A stretch of DNA of 64,000 bases from Tateyamaria omphalii (GTDB lineage Bacteria; Pseudomonadota; Alphaproteobacteria; Rhodobacterales; Rhodobacteraceae), in assembly GCF_014651375.1 (NCBI RefSeq), contig NZ_BMWT01000007.1, positions 62,001-126,000 of the forward strand, written 5' to 3'. Positions 16,033 through 25,065 of this stretch are shown here, one piece after another. Position 1 is the stretch's first letter, and each line of letters begins with the position of its first letter. Under the pieces are notes generated by a model. It was not told where the DNA came from. It worked only from the letters and a program-made list of their open reading frames with translations, and searched no databases. Position numbers and translations under genes: made by a program.

Positions 16033-18011
16033 TCACTGCGCGACTTTGTGAAAACTGCCATCCGGCATAAGGTACGGCAAACGAAGATCGGCAACACAAG
16101 ACGTATCAACGGCTGACTGGGGCATTTCAAGAAAAGCCTCTCCTATGTCGCGCGCGCATTGACTGAACAGCAACGCACCATGTCCGGCTTCCGGAAAAAC
16201 GATGGCATGACTATTGGGAAGCGTCTGGGCGACAAGGGGGCCCCAGGTCGAAGAGGTCTGTGTGTCGATTTCTCCAGAGAACACTAGCACGGGTAGGTCA
16301 GATGTCACAGGCTCCAACCAGTTGGGGCGCGGGTGCTGCTCAAACAGCTTGCAATCCGCATACAAAGTATTCGGCGGATCCGTCATTTCAGCGATCATCC
16401 CGGAGCCCACATCCTCTAGGCCACGCGTTGTTGCCAGAAACCCTTCAAGAGAGTTGAAGCCATCTTCAAAGTCTTCCTGACAGGCGTAAAGCATTAGCTC
16501 GAAATTGCCTTCCGCGAGCGCTTGCAGCGTTGCGTTGTCGATCGCGATCAGATCGAACACCCGCTCTACGTCGTCGGTTGCCATAAGTGCTGCCAGCGAA
16601 GACAGGCGAGAGGCCGTAAGGCTGTCAAAATGTGTGCGCACCAGATCAATCAATGCACCTGCGCCAGGCGGTTCAAAACGCAGGTTCAAATAGTCTTGCG
16701 CAAATGCAGTACGCGCGGCCCGTTCCGGGAGTCCGGCTGCGGCTTGTTCAAGCTGGTCATCAAAAAATTCCCCAAGCGATGCAGGGGCTGCATCCACGTC
16801 CAAATTGGCTTCCAACTGGATTAACGCTTGAGATGCGGACTCTGCGCCGAGTTGCATTTGGTTCAGTGCATTCCTGACCACTTGTGCCAGGGCCTGTTCG
16901 TCAGGTGTAAGCCCGGATGCGGCAGCTAGGGCTGCTTCCGCTGATGCCTGGGGCGGAACCAATCCTTGCAGGACTTGGCGCATCAGGGTCACATCGCCTT
17001 CTTCAAGTTGGCTCACCAACGCCGGTGCATAGGTTGTGAAACCGCGTGTCGTGGGATCCGCCCAGTCATTGCGTCTCGAAAATGTGCTGAAGAGTGCGGA
17101 ACCATTGATCTCAATCCCGTCAACTTCGACAGGCTCATCCAACAACTGCTCAAGCAGGTTCCAGTAGCGCTGGGTGATGTTTGGGTACGCTTCGGAACAT
17201 ACAGGGTCGGCCTCACACGGCGCAAAAGTATTCACGATAGCCTGATGGTGCGGCACATAGAGTGTGTCGTATAGGGGCACCTGTGGTGGAGCAACACTGT
17301 CCAGAACCACGGATCGCACCCCGTCAGGAATTGTTCGCATCACCTCAAGCGCCAGCTTCGTGCCGTAGGACACGCCGTAGATATTGTATTCCGGATATCC
17401 CAATGCACTCATGACAGCGCGTACATCGCGGGCGTTCTGCGTGGTGTTGAACTGGGATAGATCGAAGCCGCGTCCTTCCAATTCACCAATGCATTTGGAA
17501 ACCAGCGTTTCCTCAAGGTCAGGAAAATCTTCTCCAGCAAGCTGATCGACCACTTCAGTAACGTTTTCAGCCAGCGTTTCAAAGCAATCCATGTCTGGGC
17601 CACTCGCATCGACGCCCCGTTGATCAAACGCAATAACGTCTCGTCGACCGCGAAGGTGATCAAAAAAGCTGCTTACCTCGGCCACATACTGAACCGTGCC
17701 GCCACCGGGACCGCCATGCAGATAAACGACGGGATCGTCTACTGGCGCGAGGGAATGCGCACGGTACAAGATGAAGCTGAGCTCAAGCATTCGTTCATTG
17801 GGGTTATCGTGATTTTCCGGCACGGCTATGGTGCCGCAGATTACAGTCTGGCCATCAAGCTCGCGCGGCACGACTGGTCGTGTGCATGGGGTGATTTCTA
17901 CAGGATAGCGCGGGTCCGCTCCCCCCCCGCAGTGAGGACAGGATACTCCGGCTCTGGTGCGTCTCCGCCGAGCATTGCCAGAAAGATTGCAAGGAGTTGG
18001 TCGCGGGTCAT
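16033..18011 (-). CDS. exported alpha/beta hydrolase (TAP-like peptidase family) with an apparent N-terminal frameshift
   Basis: The main frame (17871 to 16033, 612 codons from a GTG) encodes an S33/TAP-like alpha/beta hydrolase: oxyanion segment VVYLHGGPGGG, DQRGVDASG, nucleophile elbow YGVSYGTKLALEV (GxSxG), and a C-terminal TAP-like part with Asp (VLVFSGEIDTQTS) and His (FPEAGHGALLF). Cysteine pairs (DMDCFE, VSKCIG, CEADPVCSEA) indicate export. Upstream, the same frame reads a typical family start (RYPVEITPCTRPVVPRELDG) but has no start codon. A frame beginning at the ATG at 18011 (SD AGGG; MTRDQLLAIFLAMLGGDAPE) joins it if one G is added to the 8-G run at 17921-17928. So the gene is either disrupted, misread by one base, or uses slippage. 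Confidence 0.8.
17921..17928 (-). other. 8-G homopolymer at the frameshift point
   Basis: Eight consecutive C on the plus strand (G on the coding minus strand). Reading from 18011 the frame ends shortly after this run at a TAG; adding one base joins it to the long hydrolase frame. It could be a sequencing error, a phase-variable tract, or a site of -1 ribosomal or transcriptional slippage. Confidence 0.7.
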
Positions 18012-18352
18012 CGAAATACCCTAACTTGTTGAACTGTCGCTCACACTATTCCTAGATACGGTTCAAGGAATGTCGCGAGTTTTGGCAATACCCAAACAGC
18101 AGCCCAAAACGACGCCCTTTTAAACGCATTGAGGTTTGAGGAGCCAAGAAATTGGTGGTCAGAACACATTCTCTGGTCTCAAAAGTCAAATAATCGTGCC
18201 GCAGGCCTACCGGTGCAAGCTTTCAACTCTTGCAGAATCGCAACAAAACCGCACAAATTGTTGAGAATTGGCGGTTCGATTAAGCGCAGCATTCTTTTGC
18301 ACATCGTAAGCGTGTATGGAAACGTTATAAGGCAACAACAGTGTAATCACTG
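18012..18352. other. 341-bp intergenic region, divergent, no convincing gene
   Basis: This gap separates the hydrolase start (minus) from the Hint gene start (plus) and must contain both promoters. It is clearly more AT-rich than its surroundings. A 74-codon plus-strand frame (18129-18353) lacks a ribosome binding site and family resemblance, so I do not call it. No strong palindrome or hairpin was seen. Confidence 0.5.
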
Positions 18353-19252
18353 ATGTCTCCCGAAACTTTCTCATTTTTGTACAACCTCGGGTCGACTTTG
18401 CCTGACGGGACAACAACCTACTCGACTCCAGGCCCGGCCTCAACTTTCACGCTTACGGACGACCTTGATGGGTCAAACGACGATGCGACCGCAGTTGGCG
18501 GTCTTTTGTCGTTAACGATAGGAGGGACAACGGACCCCGTTGTTTTTGTGGGATTTTCGTCGAACAATGAGCCAGTCGTTTTTGATGGAAATTTGTCACT
18601 CTATTTTCTGTTGTCGGACGATGACACCTTGACGGGCAACATTGGGTTCACAGACTCCGGCACATACACATACTGCTTTGCTGGCGGCACACTGATCTCG
18701 ACAGCAAATGGCGAAGTTGCTGTCGAGCGTCTTTCAATAGGTGATCATGTCGTGACGTCCAAAGGCACGACCGTTCCTGTCAAGTGGGTAGGGCGGCAGA
18801 CCATGAAAAAGATGTTTTCTGGCCAATCTATGCAGCCGATTTGCATTAAGTCAGGCGCGTTGGGAGATGGGCTTCCTCACAGCGATCTTACTGTCACTCC
18901 TGACCACGCAATCATCATCGACGACTATGCTATCAACGCGTCAGCCTTGGTGAATGGTGTTTCAATCGACTGGGTGCCAATGGCGGACTTGGACGACATC
19001 TTTTGCGTCTATCATGTGGAAACAGAAGATCACGATGTGATCCTGGCTAATGGTGCTTGTGCCGAAACGTTCATAGACGCGGCTGATCGGAAAAACTTCG
19101 ACAACTACGACGAATACATCGAGCTGTACGGAGTAGAGCGGGTTGTTCCCGAGATGAACATGCGCAGGATCTGTTCATCACGGCTTGTTCCCCAAACCAT
19201 CAAGGCGCGCTTGCTTCCCTACCGTCTCGAAAACGAACAGCTTGCGGGCTGA
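18353..19252 (+). CDS. Hint domain-containing protein (Hedgehog/intein-type, Rhodobacteraceae class)
   Basis: A 299-residue protein with a beta-rich N-terminal part (residues 1-105, DLDGSNDDATAVGG, acidic like calcium-binding extracellular proteins) and a Hint module from residue 108: TYCFAGGTLISTANGEVAVE, then LSIGDHVVTSKG, VKWVGRQTM and LTVTPDHAIIIDD (the TxxH block), ending with DHDVILANGACAETFID. Cys108 would be the self-splicing nucleophile. In Rhodobacteraceae such stand-alone Hint proteins are frequent and are often exported by type I secretion; their role is not established. There is no obvious Shine-Dalgarno before the ATG. A hairpin at 19288-19310 follows the gene. Confidence 0.88.
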   Translation: MSPETFSFLYNLGSTLPDGTTTYSTPGPASTFTLTDDLDGSNDDATAVGGLLSLTIGGTTDPVVFVGFSSNNEPVVFDGNLSLYFLLSDDDTLTGNIGFTDSGTYTYCFAGGTLISTANGEVAVERLSIGDHVVTSKGTTVPVKWVGRQTMKKMFSGQSMQPICIKSGALGDGLPHSDLTVTPDHAIIIDDYAINASALVNGVSIDWVPMADLDDIFCVYHVETEDHDVILANGACAETFIDAADRKNFDNYDEYIELYGVERVVPEMNMRRICSSRLVPQTIKARLLPYRLENEQLAG

Positions 19253-19573
19253 ACTAACTTCTTTGTCAAGCTACGCCAACTGACATGCTCCTCTGGCATT
19301 GCCAGTGGAGTGTGGGCTTGCACCGTTGTTTCGCGCTGGCTGATTTCTGATATATAGCGGTATTTGGACATTGGGTTTGAGATGACCCTGAGTTGGCATT
19401 GGAACCTGCGTTTCTTCGCGCCATCATATATGCCGCCCTAAGCGCAGTGGTTTTTGGTTCAGCACTCGGATGCAATAGGCTTGGAAGTCGCCAATGACAG
19501 AGAATGATTCAATTCACGCGTTTTGAAAGTGGCGTGAGAGGGTCCGAAATGCAGTATTGGCAGGTGAATTTAT
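19253..19573. other. 321-bp gap between convergent genes; one hairpin, no gene
   Basis: A hairpin at 19288-19310 (CTCC-T-CTGGC, loop ATT, GCCAG-T-GGAG) lies 36 bp after the Hint gene and may end its transcript, although no T-run follows. Short frames in the remainder lack a start, a ribosome site or a family signal. I see nothing else that can be supported. Confidence 0.5.
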
Positions 19574-20644
19574 TCACCCGAGCGCGGACAACATCGCCTC
19601 TACGGCCGTTTTGGTGTTTGCAGATCCCTGAAGGTCAGCAGTACGCGTATCCTCATTGGCAAGAGTTGCAGCCATAGCATTGACTAACGCCTCTGCGGCG
19701 TCACCCTCACCAAGATGATCCAGCATCATGGCGCCGGCCCAAACCGCTGCAGCGGGGTTTGCGATGCCTTGTCCGGCAATGTCCGGTGCGGATCCGTGGA
19801 CGGGTTCAAACATCGAAGGACCTGTACGGGCAGGGTTCAGGTTTGCCGACGGCGCAATCCCGATGGACCCCGCAACGGCAGGTCCGAGATCTGACAGGAT
19901 GTCACCGAACAGGTTGGATGCAACGACCACGTCAAACCGATCCGGATTCAGCACGAAATGCGCCGTAAGAATGTCGATGTGATACACCGATGTATCGATG
20001 CCCGGATGCCGCTCCTGCGCGGCCTCAAAGCGCTCATCCCAGAACGGCATCGTATGGACTATGCCGTTTGACTTGGTGGCCGAGGTCACATGCTTGCGAC
20101 GCTCCTTGGCGATATCAAAAGCTACGTCCATGATCCGGTCCGTGCCGTGGCGTGTGAACATCGCAACCTGGTTTGCCGCCTCGTGCGGTGTGCCTTCGTA
20201 CAGCCGCCCGCCGATTTTTGAGTATTCCCCTTCGACGTTTTCGCGCACCACGACGAAGTCAATGTCTTCGGGCGTACGACCAGCCAAGGGGCACTTTACA
20301 CCCTCAAACAGTTTGACTGGGCGCACATTCGCATAAAGGTCAAGCTCACGACGTAGCGGGATCAGGAGCCCCCAAAGCGACTCATGATCCGGTACGGTAG
20401 GCCATCCCACTGCGCCCAGATAGATCCCGTCGAACTCGCGAACCGTACTAATCCCATCATCGGGCATCATCTGCCCGGTTTTTTCGAACCGGTTGCAGGA
20501 CCAGTCAAATTCGGTCCAGTCCAAGACGAAATCGAACCGGCGGGCGACCGCTTCAAGCACTTCCTGCCCGGCTGCGATCACTTCGTGTCCGATCCCATCG
20601 CCGGGAATGGTTGCAATGCGGTGTCGTCGTTGGCTCACTGTCAT
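19574..20644 (-). CDS. tartrate dehydrogenase / D-malate dehydrogenase (decarboxylating) family
   Basis: A 356-residue isocitrate/isopropylmalate-type dehydrogenase from the ATG at 20644. The start RIATIPGDGIGHEVIAAGQE is the family NAD-binding opening; GLLIPLRRELDLYANVRPVK and VVVRENVEGEYSKIGGR are typical of the tartrate/D-malate subgroup (TtuC, DmlA). The metal site Asp lies in NLFGDILSDLGPAVAGSIG, and MFEPVHGSAPDIAGQG is fully conserved. It oxidatively decarboxylates D-malate or tartrate with NAD. Its ATG overlaps the stop of the upstream hydrolase (ATGA). The divergent TctCAB transporter suggests that the locus imports and oxidises a hydroxy-dicarboxylate. Confidence 0.9.
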   Translation of the reverse strand: MTVSQRRHRIATIPGDGIGHEVIAAGQEVLEAVARRFDFVLDWTEFDWSCNRFEKTGQMMPDDGISTVREFDGIYLGAVGWPTVPDHESLWGLLIPLRRELDLYANVRPVKLFEGVKCPLAGRTPEDIDFVVVRENVEGEYSKIGGRLYEGTPHEAANQVAMFTRHGTDRIMDVAFDIAKERRKHVTSATKSNGIVHTMPFWDERFEAAQERHPGIDTSVYHIDILTAHFVLNPDRFDVVVASNLFGDILSDLGPAVAGSIGIAPSANLNPARTGPSMFEPVHGSAPDIAGQGIANPAAAVWAGAMMLDHLGEGDAAEALVNAMAATLANEDTRTADLQGSANTKTAVEAMLSALG

Positions 20645-21519
20645 GATCCTTCCAGAAAAAATGATTTGAGTTCGGCACGCACCAGTTCGGGGCATTCTTC
20701 GGCCAGATAGTGCCCGCCCGGCAGCGCGCGCCCGCGCACATCGGTCGCGCGGCGGCGCCAGAGGGCGAGGCAATCAAAGCAGCGTTCAATCACCCCGTGC
20801 GCACCCCAAAGCGCCAATAGAGGCATATCTAACTTGCGGCCGGCGTCGGCATCATCGTGGTCCAGATCAATCCCAGCCGCGGCGCGGTAATCTTCGCACA
20901 TTGCATGGACCGTTGCTGGATTTCGAATTGCGGCCAGGTAGGCTTGCCATGCTTCATCTGAGAAGGGCGCCATCCCGGCGGCACCATGGCCACACTTGTA
21001 GGTCAGAAACGCCTCGGCATCCGCGTTGATCATGTTTTCTGGCAAGGGCGCAGGCAGCGTCAGCCAGAACCAGTGCCAATAGGCGCGGGCAAAAGCCTCT
21101 GTCGTGTTTCGGTACATCTCGCGCGTAGGGGCAATGTCCAGAACCGCCAGCTTGCGCACCCGGGCGCCGTGGTCAACAGCCATCCGATGCGAAACGCGAC
21201 CGCCACGATCGTGACCACAAAGAAAGAACGTATCATGTCCCAGGTCTTGCATCACCTGCACCATGTCAGACGCCATTTCGCGCTTGGAGTACGGCATGTG
21301 GTCGGTATCCGTGAGGGGCTTTGAGGATGCGCCGTAGCCGCGCAGATCTGCCGCAACGATTGTAAAATCCTGTGCCAGCACCGGCGCCACCTTGTGCCAC
21401 ATAACGTGGGTCTGCGGATAACCGTGTAACAACAAGAGGGGTGGGCCGCTTCCGCCGGTCACGCCAGCAATTTCGGCCCCCTCCGTTTTGACCCGAAAGG
21501 CTGAGAAGTCTTCAAACAT
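20641..21519 (-). CDS. alpha/beta hydrolase, haloacetate (fluoroacetate) dehalogenase-like
   Basis: A 292-residue alpha/beta hydrolase. The nucleophile motif is an aspartate, not serine: FFLCGHDRGGRVSHRMAVDH, the GHDRGxR pattern of haloacetate dehalogenases and epoxide hydrolases. LLLLHGYPQTHVMWHKVAP is the oxyanion loop, LDIAPTREMYR and the AYWHWFW aromatic segment match the halide-binding region of fluoroacetate dehalogenases, and the catalytic His is in ALPGGHYLAEECPE. The family hydrolyses haloacetates, but many genomic members have unproven substrates. It lies between the LysR gene and the tartrate-type dehydrogenase in one minus-strand unit, so an ester or halo-acid feeding a hydroxy-acid is conceivable. 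Confidence 0.8.
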   Translation of the reverse strand: MFEDFSAFRVKTEGAEIAGVTGGSGPPLLLLHGYPQTHVMWHKVAPVLAQDFTIVAADLRGYGASSKPLTDTDHMPYSKREMASDMVQVMQDLGHDTFFLCGHDRGGRVSHRMAVDHGARVRKLAVLDIAPTREMYRNTTEAFARAYWHWFWLTLPAPLPENMINADAEAFLTYKCGHGAAGMAPFSDEAWQAYLAAIRNPATVHAMCEDYRAAAGIDLDHDDADAGRKLDMPLLALWGAHGVIERCFDCLALWRRRATDVRGRALPGGHYLAEECPELVRAELKSFFLEGS

Positions 21520-21561
21520 ATCCCAATGAGCCGTGCGTATGGGTCAATTGTCCAGACGTTT

Positions 21562-22464
21562 TTATTGAGAATGATTCGTTATCAATGAGCCATTTTTCGA
21601 CAGACATGTTAGGAAACTGTCGACAGCGGCGAGTGTCTCTCCCCGGCGCCAAGCGACATGAACGTCGACCATCGGCCCACCACCCTTGAGCGGGCGGTAA
21701 ACAACGTCAGGGCGCTGAAACTGGCTCACCCAATGCGGCACAAGGGACACGCCGAGTCCCGCAGCGACCATGGCAATAATCATATGCCGTTCGTTTGCTT
21801 CTTGCAGGATCCGTGGCGTCAGCCCGGCCTGAACAAAGTGGTTATGGATCACGTCAAAGAGGATGGGGCGGTGCGACCGCGTGGGAATGACAAGCGGCTC
21901 TGCCGCGACAGTGTCGAGAGTCACTTCGGTATCTGTCGCCGCCGGATGGTCGGCAGGCAAAGCGACCATAATAGGTTCGCTGAACACGAACCGGTGGGCC
22001 AAGAATTCTTCCTTTGGCGGTACCCGCACAAAGGCGATATCCAACGATCTATTGGAAAGTCCGTGAAGGGCAGGGGCCGACAACAGTTCGAATATCTTGA
22101 CTTCAACCGTGCTGTGCGCGCGCCGAAAGGCACGGATCACTTGCGGCAGGATGCCCGCCGTTGCCGAATCCACGCCACCGATTTTCAATAGATCACCACC
22201 GCCCCCACCGATGGCGCGCGCCGCCGCTTCGGCCGCTTCCGCCTGCGCGATTGTTGCCTTTGCTTCTGGCAGGAAAACCTCACCCGCGCGGGTCAGGCTG
22301 ACGGTGCGGGTCGTGCGTTCAAACAGTTTTACACCTAAGCGGCTTTCCAGCGTCCTTACTTGGGCCGACAGCGCCGGTTGCGCCATGTGCAACCGTTCCG
22401 ACGCTCGCCCGAAGTGAAGCTCCTCGGCGACGGCAAGGAAAATCCTGAGCTGCTTGAGTTCCAT
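21562..22464 (-). CDS. LysR family transcriptional regulator
   Basis: A 300-residue LTTR of standard length from the ATG at 22464. The N-terminal winged helix reads MELKQLRIFLAVAEELHFGR followed by ASERLHMAQPALSAQVRTLE, and a periplasmic-binding-like effector domain follows. It is divergent from the tctC-tctA-tctB operon and heads the minus-strand unit containing the hydrolase and tartrate-type dehydrogenase, so it probably regulates both sides in response to the transported acid. The start follows an AT-rich divergent region with a candidate LysR box at 22494-22507. Confidence 0.92.
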   Translation of the reverse strand: MELKQLRIFLAVAEELHFGRASERLHMAQPALSAQVRTLESRLGVKLFERTTRTVSLTRAGEVFLPEAKATIAQAEAAEAAARAIGGGGGDLLKIGGVDSATAGILPQVIRAFRRAHSTVEVKIFELLSAPALHGLSNRSLDIAFVRVPPKEEFLAHRFVFSEPIMVALPADHPAATDTEVTLDTVAAEPLVIPTRSHRPILFDVIHNHFVQAGLTPRILQEANERHMIIAMVAAGLGVSLVPHWVSQFQRPDVVYRPLKGGGPMVDVHVAWRRGETLAAVDSFLTCLSKNGSLITNHSQ

Positions 22465-22493
22465 TTGTGCAGGGCCTTGGGTGTGGTGAGTGG

Positions 22494-22507
22494 AATTATT
22501 TATAATT
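22494..22507. promoter_or_regulatory. candidate LysR-type box in the tct divergent promoter
   Basis: AATTATTTATAATT is a perfect 6+2+6 inverted repeat and contains a T-N11-A arrangement as expected of LTTR sites. It lies 30 bp upstream of the LysR start and 86 bp upstream of tctC. The assignment rests on position and symmetry only. Confidence 0.5.
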
Positions 22508-22592
22508 GATTTCATCTTAATAGGAATGACAATTCTGCCTTACGCTCCCGCGTCAGGGTCGATGGAAAATCGACGGACAAGGGAGGAACTTT

Positions 22593-23543
22593 ATGAAACG
22601 CAATCTCAGAACGATCGTTGTTACCGTTGCGCTCGCCCTAGGCGCGAGCGTGCTAAATGCCGAGGATTACCCGGCCAAAGCAATCGATTACATCATTCCT
22701 TACAACCCCGGCGGCGAATCCGATGTTACCGCGCGGTTTCAGGAAAAGTTCTGGAGCGATGTAACAGGACAAGACGTCGTTATCTCGTACAAGCCGGGCG
22801 CGGGCGGCGCGACGGCTTGGTCGCAACTGGGTGGCTTTGATGCCGATGGGTACACGATCATGAACGTGAACTTCCCGCATGCCATTCTGCAGCCGTCGAT
22901 TAAAGATGTCGGCTACCAAACCGAGGACGTGACTCCGGTATATGTGTTCCACTATACACCAGACGCCATTGTTGTGCGCGCAGACAGCCCCCATCAGACG
23001 TTGCAGGATGTGATCGACTTTGCAAAGGACAACCCTGGCGCCCTTACTTTCGGCGGCTCGGGCACGAATTCGGCCAACCATCTGGCCGCTGTCCGTTTCG
23101 GGCAGATGGCGGATGTCAAAGTCACCTATGTGCCTTTTGGTGGTTCTGCGCCCGCGATGGCGGCGGTTTTGGGAGGCCAGATCGGCGCAGGCATGACCTA
23201 CACAACCCAAGGCGTGAAGGCTGGCGATCAGGTGCGTGTTCTGGCGATTGCCACCGAAGAGCGGCTCGATATTTTCCCGGATGTGCCCACGTTCAAGGAG
23301 CTGGGCTTTGACTATGTTGCCGGGGCTTATCGTGGCGTCACTGTTCCCGCAGGCACACCGGATGACGTGCGCGAGAAGCTTTCGGATGTAATTGCAAGCA
23401 TCAATGATATCCCCGCGTTCCAGGCACAAATGCAGGAAAACGGTTACGTGCTGGTTGATGTGCCAAATGCCGAAATGGTCGACTGGATCGCGGCACGAAA
23501 AGCCGACTATGCACCAGGCATTGAAACGCTCAAGGGCAATTGA
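22593..23543 (+). CDS. tctC: tripartite tricarboxylate transporter substrate-binding protein (TctC family)
   Basis: A 316-residue periplasmic protein with signal peptide MKRNLRTIVVTVALALGASV and SD GGGAGGAA. The Bug/TctC signature is present: KAIDYIIPYNPGGESDVTAR at the N-terminus, and the central KVTYVPFGGSAPAMAAVLGG loop. These proteins bind carboxylates through conserved main-chain contacts and water, so the substrate cannot be deduced from a few residues. The gene order tctC-tctA-tctB (rather than C-B-A) is a variant. Linkage to a tartrate/D-malate dehydrogenase suggests a hydroxy-dicarboxylate. Confidence 0.93.
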   Translation: MKRNLRTIVVTVALALGASVLNAEDYPAKAIDYIIPYNPGGESDVTARFQEKFWSDVTGQDVVISYKPGAGGATAWSQLGGFDADGYTIMNVNFPHAILQPSIKDVGYQTEDVTPVYVFHYTPDAIVVRADSPHQTLQDVIDFAKDNPGALTFGGSGTNSANHLAAVRFGQMADVKVTYVPFGGSAPAMAAVLGGQIGAGMTYTTQGVKAGDQVRVLAIATEERLDIFPDVPTFKELGFDYVAGAYRGVTVPAGTPDDVREKLSDVIASINDIPAFQAQMQENGYVLVDVPNAEMVDWIAARKADYAPGIETLKGN

Positions 23544-23568
23544 GCCGCATCTGACGGAGTAACGCGCC

Positions 23569-25065
23569 ATGCTGGATGCTCTTCTTGCGGCTCTGTCGCT
23601 TGAGAACCTCACGCTTGCATTTCTTGGGGTGTTGGTGGGCACCATCATTGGCGCGTTGCCGGGACTGTCGGCGACCATGGCAGTCGCCGTTCTGGTGCCA
23701 TTCACCTTTACGATGGACCCAAGCTCGGGTCTGATCGTACTGGGCGCGATTTACACTGGCGCAATTTACGGCGGCGCATACTCGGCCATCCTGGTTAACA
23801 CGCCGGGCACGCCGGCCGCCATTGCGACAGCAATGGACGGGTTTCCCATGGCCAAAAGGGGGGACGGGGACCTGGCTGTGACCATCTCGTGCTTGGGCTC
23901 TGTCGCTGGGGGGACCATTGGCGCCTTGGCGCTCTTGTTTTTGGCGCCACCCCTGTCGCAAATCGCGTTATCCTTTGGTCCTATCGAATATTTCTGGCTC
24001 GCAATTTTCGGGCTATCCCTGATAGCCACTCTGTCACGCGGGGCAACTCTGCTTGGGCTGATTGGTGGCGCCATTGGCCTGCTTTTGTCTTGTGTTGGCT
24101 CCGCCGTCGTAGGTGGGGATGTGCGATACACTTTTGGCCAGACTGCGCTTTTGGGCGGTATTCCGGTTATTCCTGCCCTGATCGGCTTCTATTGTGTTCC
24201 GGTTCTGATCGAAATGGTGATCCGCCCCGAAGCGCATCTTGAACAACGCGCAGAACGGATGCGGGGGTTCAGGCTGATCGAGGCCCTTGGCTTGATGTGG
24301 CGATCAAAGGTCAACGTGATCCGCTCGGCGGTGGTTGGAACCGCGGTGGGCATCATCCCGGCGGCTGGCGGGTCGGTCGCCGGTCTGGTCGCCTATTCCG
24401 AGGCGCGCCGTACATCGAAAACGCCCGAGGAGTTCGGCAAGGGTGCACATGACGGCGTGATTGCGTCCGAGGCGTCCAACTCCGCTACGGTTGGCGGCGG
24501 GTTCATCCCGACCCTTGTGCTGGGCATTCCCGGCACACCACCCGATGCTATTATCCTTGGCGCCCTTCTGGTGCAGGGTATCCGCACAGGGCCGCAACTG
24601 TTCACGCAACAGGCAGATATCGTGTTCACCTTCACCTTTGGCCTTCTGATCGCGACCCTGCTGATGCTGCCCACGGGGCTCATCATCGGCCGTTATGCCT
24701 ATCGGCTGATCGTGTCGATCCCAAAGACGGCGCTGGCTCCCGCGATCGCCTTTCTTACGATTGTCGGGTCCTTCGCGATCGAGGCCAACACCTTTCACGT
24801 GGTGATCATGGTCACATTAGGCATCATTGGTTGGTTGCTGGCGCGGGTGGGGCTTGAAGCGTCGCCCATAGTTCTTGGTCTGATCCTTGGGCCAATTGCC
24901 GAGGCCGGTTTTGTGCAGGGCTGGCTAATCGGTGGAGCACAGGAGGACCGGTTTGGCATGTTCTTCGGCCAGCCGATCTCGTTGGGGATCATGGCCATGA
25001 CGATGCTGACCTTGATGTCGTCAGGGTTGTTCAAGCGCAAGGCGCAAAAGGAACAGCCGTCATGA
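23569..25065 (+). CDS. tctA: tripartite tricarboxylate transporter large permease (TctA)
   Basis: A 498-residue membrane protein of usual TctA length, with about a dozen hydrophobic helices. Family motifs are GTIIGALPGLSATMAVAVLV near the N-terminus, GAIYGGAYSAILVNTPGTPA and the second glycine-rich repeat FIPTLVLGIPGTPPDAIILG. It moves the acid delivered by TctC, driven by an ion gradient, together with TctB. It starts 25 bp after tctC and overlaps tctB by four bases. Confidence 0.95.
   Translation: MLDALLAALSLENLTLAFLGVLVGTIIGALPGLSATMAVAVLVPFTFTMDPSSGLIVLGAIYTGAIYGGAYSAILVNTPGTPAAIATAMDGFPMAKRGDGDLAVTISCLGSVAGGTIGALALLFLAPPLSQIALSFGPIEYFWLAIFGLSLIATLSRGATLLGLIGGAIGLLLSCVGSAVVGGDVRYTFGQTALLGGIPVIPALIGFYCVPVLIEMVIRPEAHLEQRAERMRGFRLIEALGLMWRSKVNVIRSAVVGTAVGIIPAAGGSVAGLVAYSEARRTSKTPEEFGKGAHDGVIASEASNSATVGGGFIPTLVLGIPGTPPDAIILGALLVQGIRTGPQLFTQQADIVFTFTFGLLIATLLMLPTGLIIGRYAYRLIVSIPKTALAPAIAFLTIVGSFAIEANTFHVVIMVTLGIIGWLLARVGLEASPIVLGLILGPIAEAGFVQGWLIGGAQEDRFGMFFGQPISLGIMAMTMLTLMSSGLFKRKAQKEQPS

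Noticed and set aside
18129-18353. 74-codon plus-strand frame in the gap before the Hint gene
   Set aside because: No Shine-Dalgarno, no family resemblance, AT-rich composition unlike neighbouring genes.
19266-19475. 69-codon minus-strand frame between the Hint and tartrate-type dehydrogenase genes
   Set aside because: Overlaps a hairpin, lacks a ribosome site and has no recognisable sequence.
22653-23705. 350-codon minus-strand frame opposite tctC
   Set aside because: Shadow of tctC; the composition (Cys/His/Arg-rich, no motif) is that of an antisense translation.
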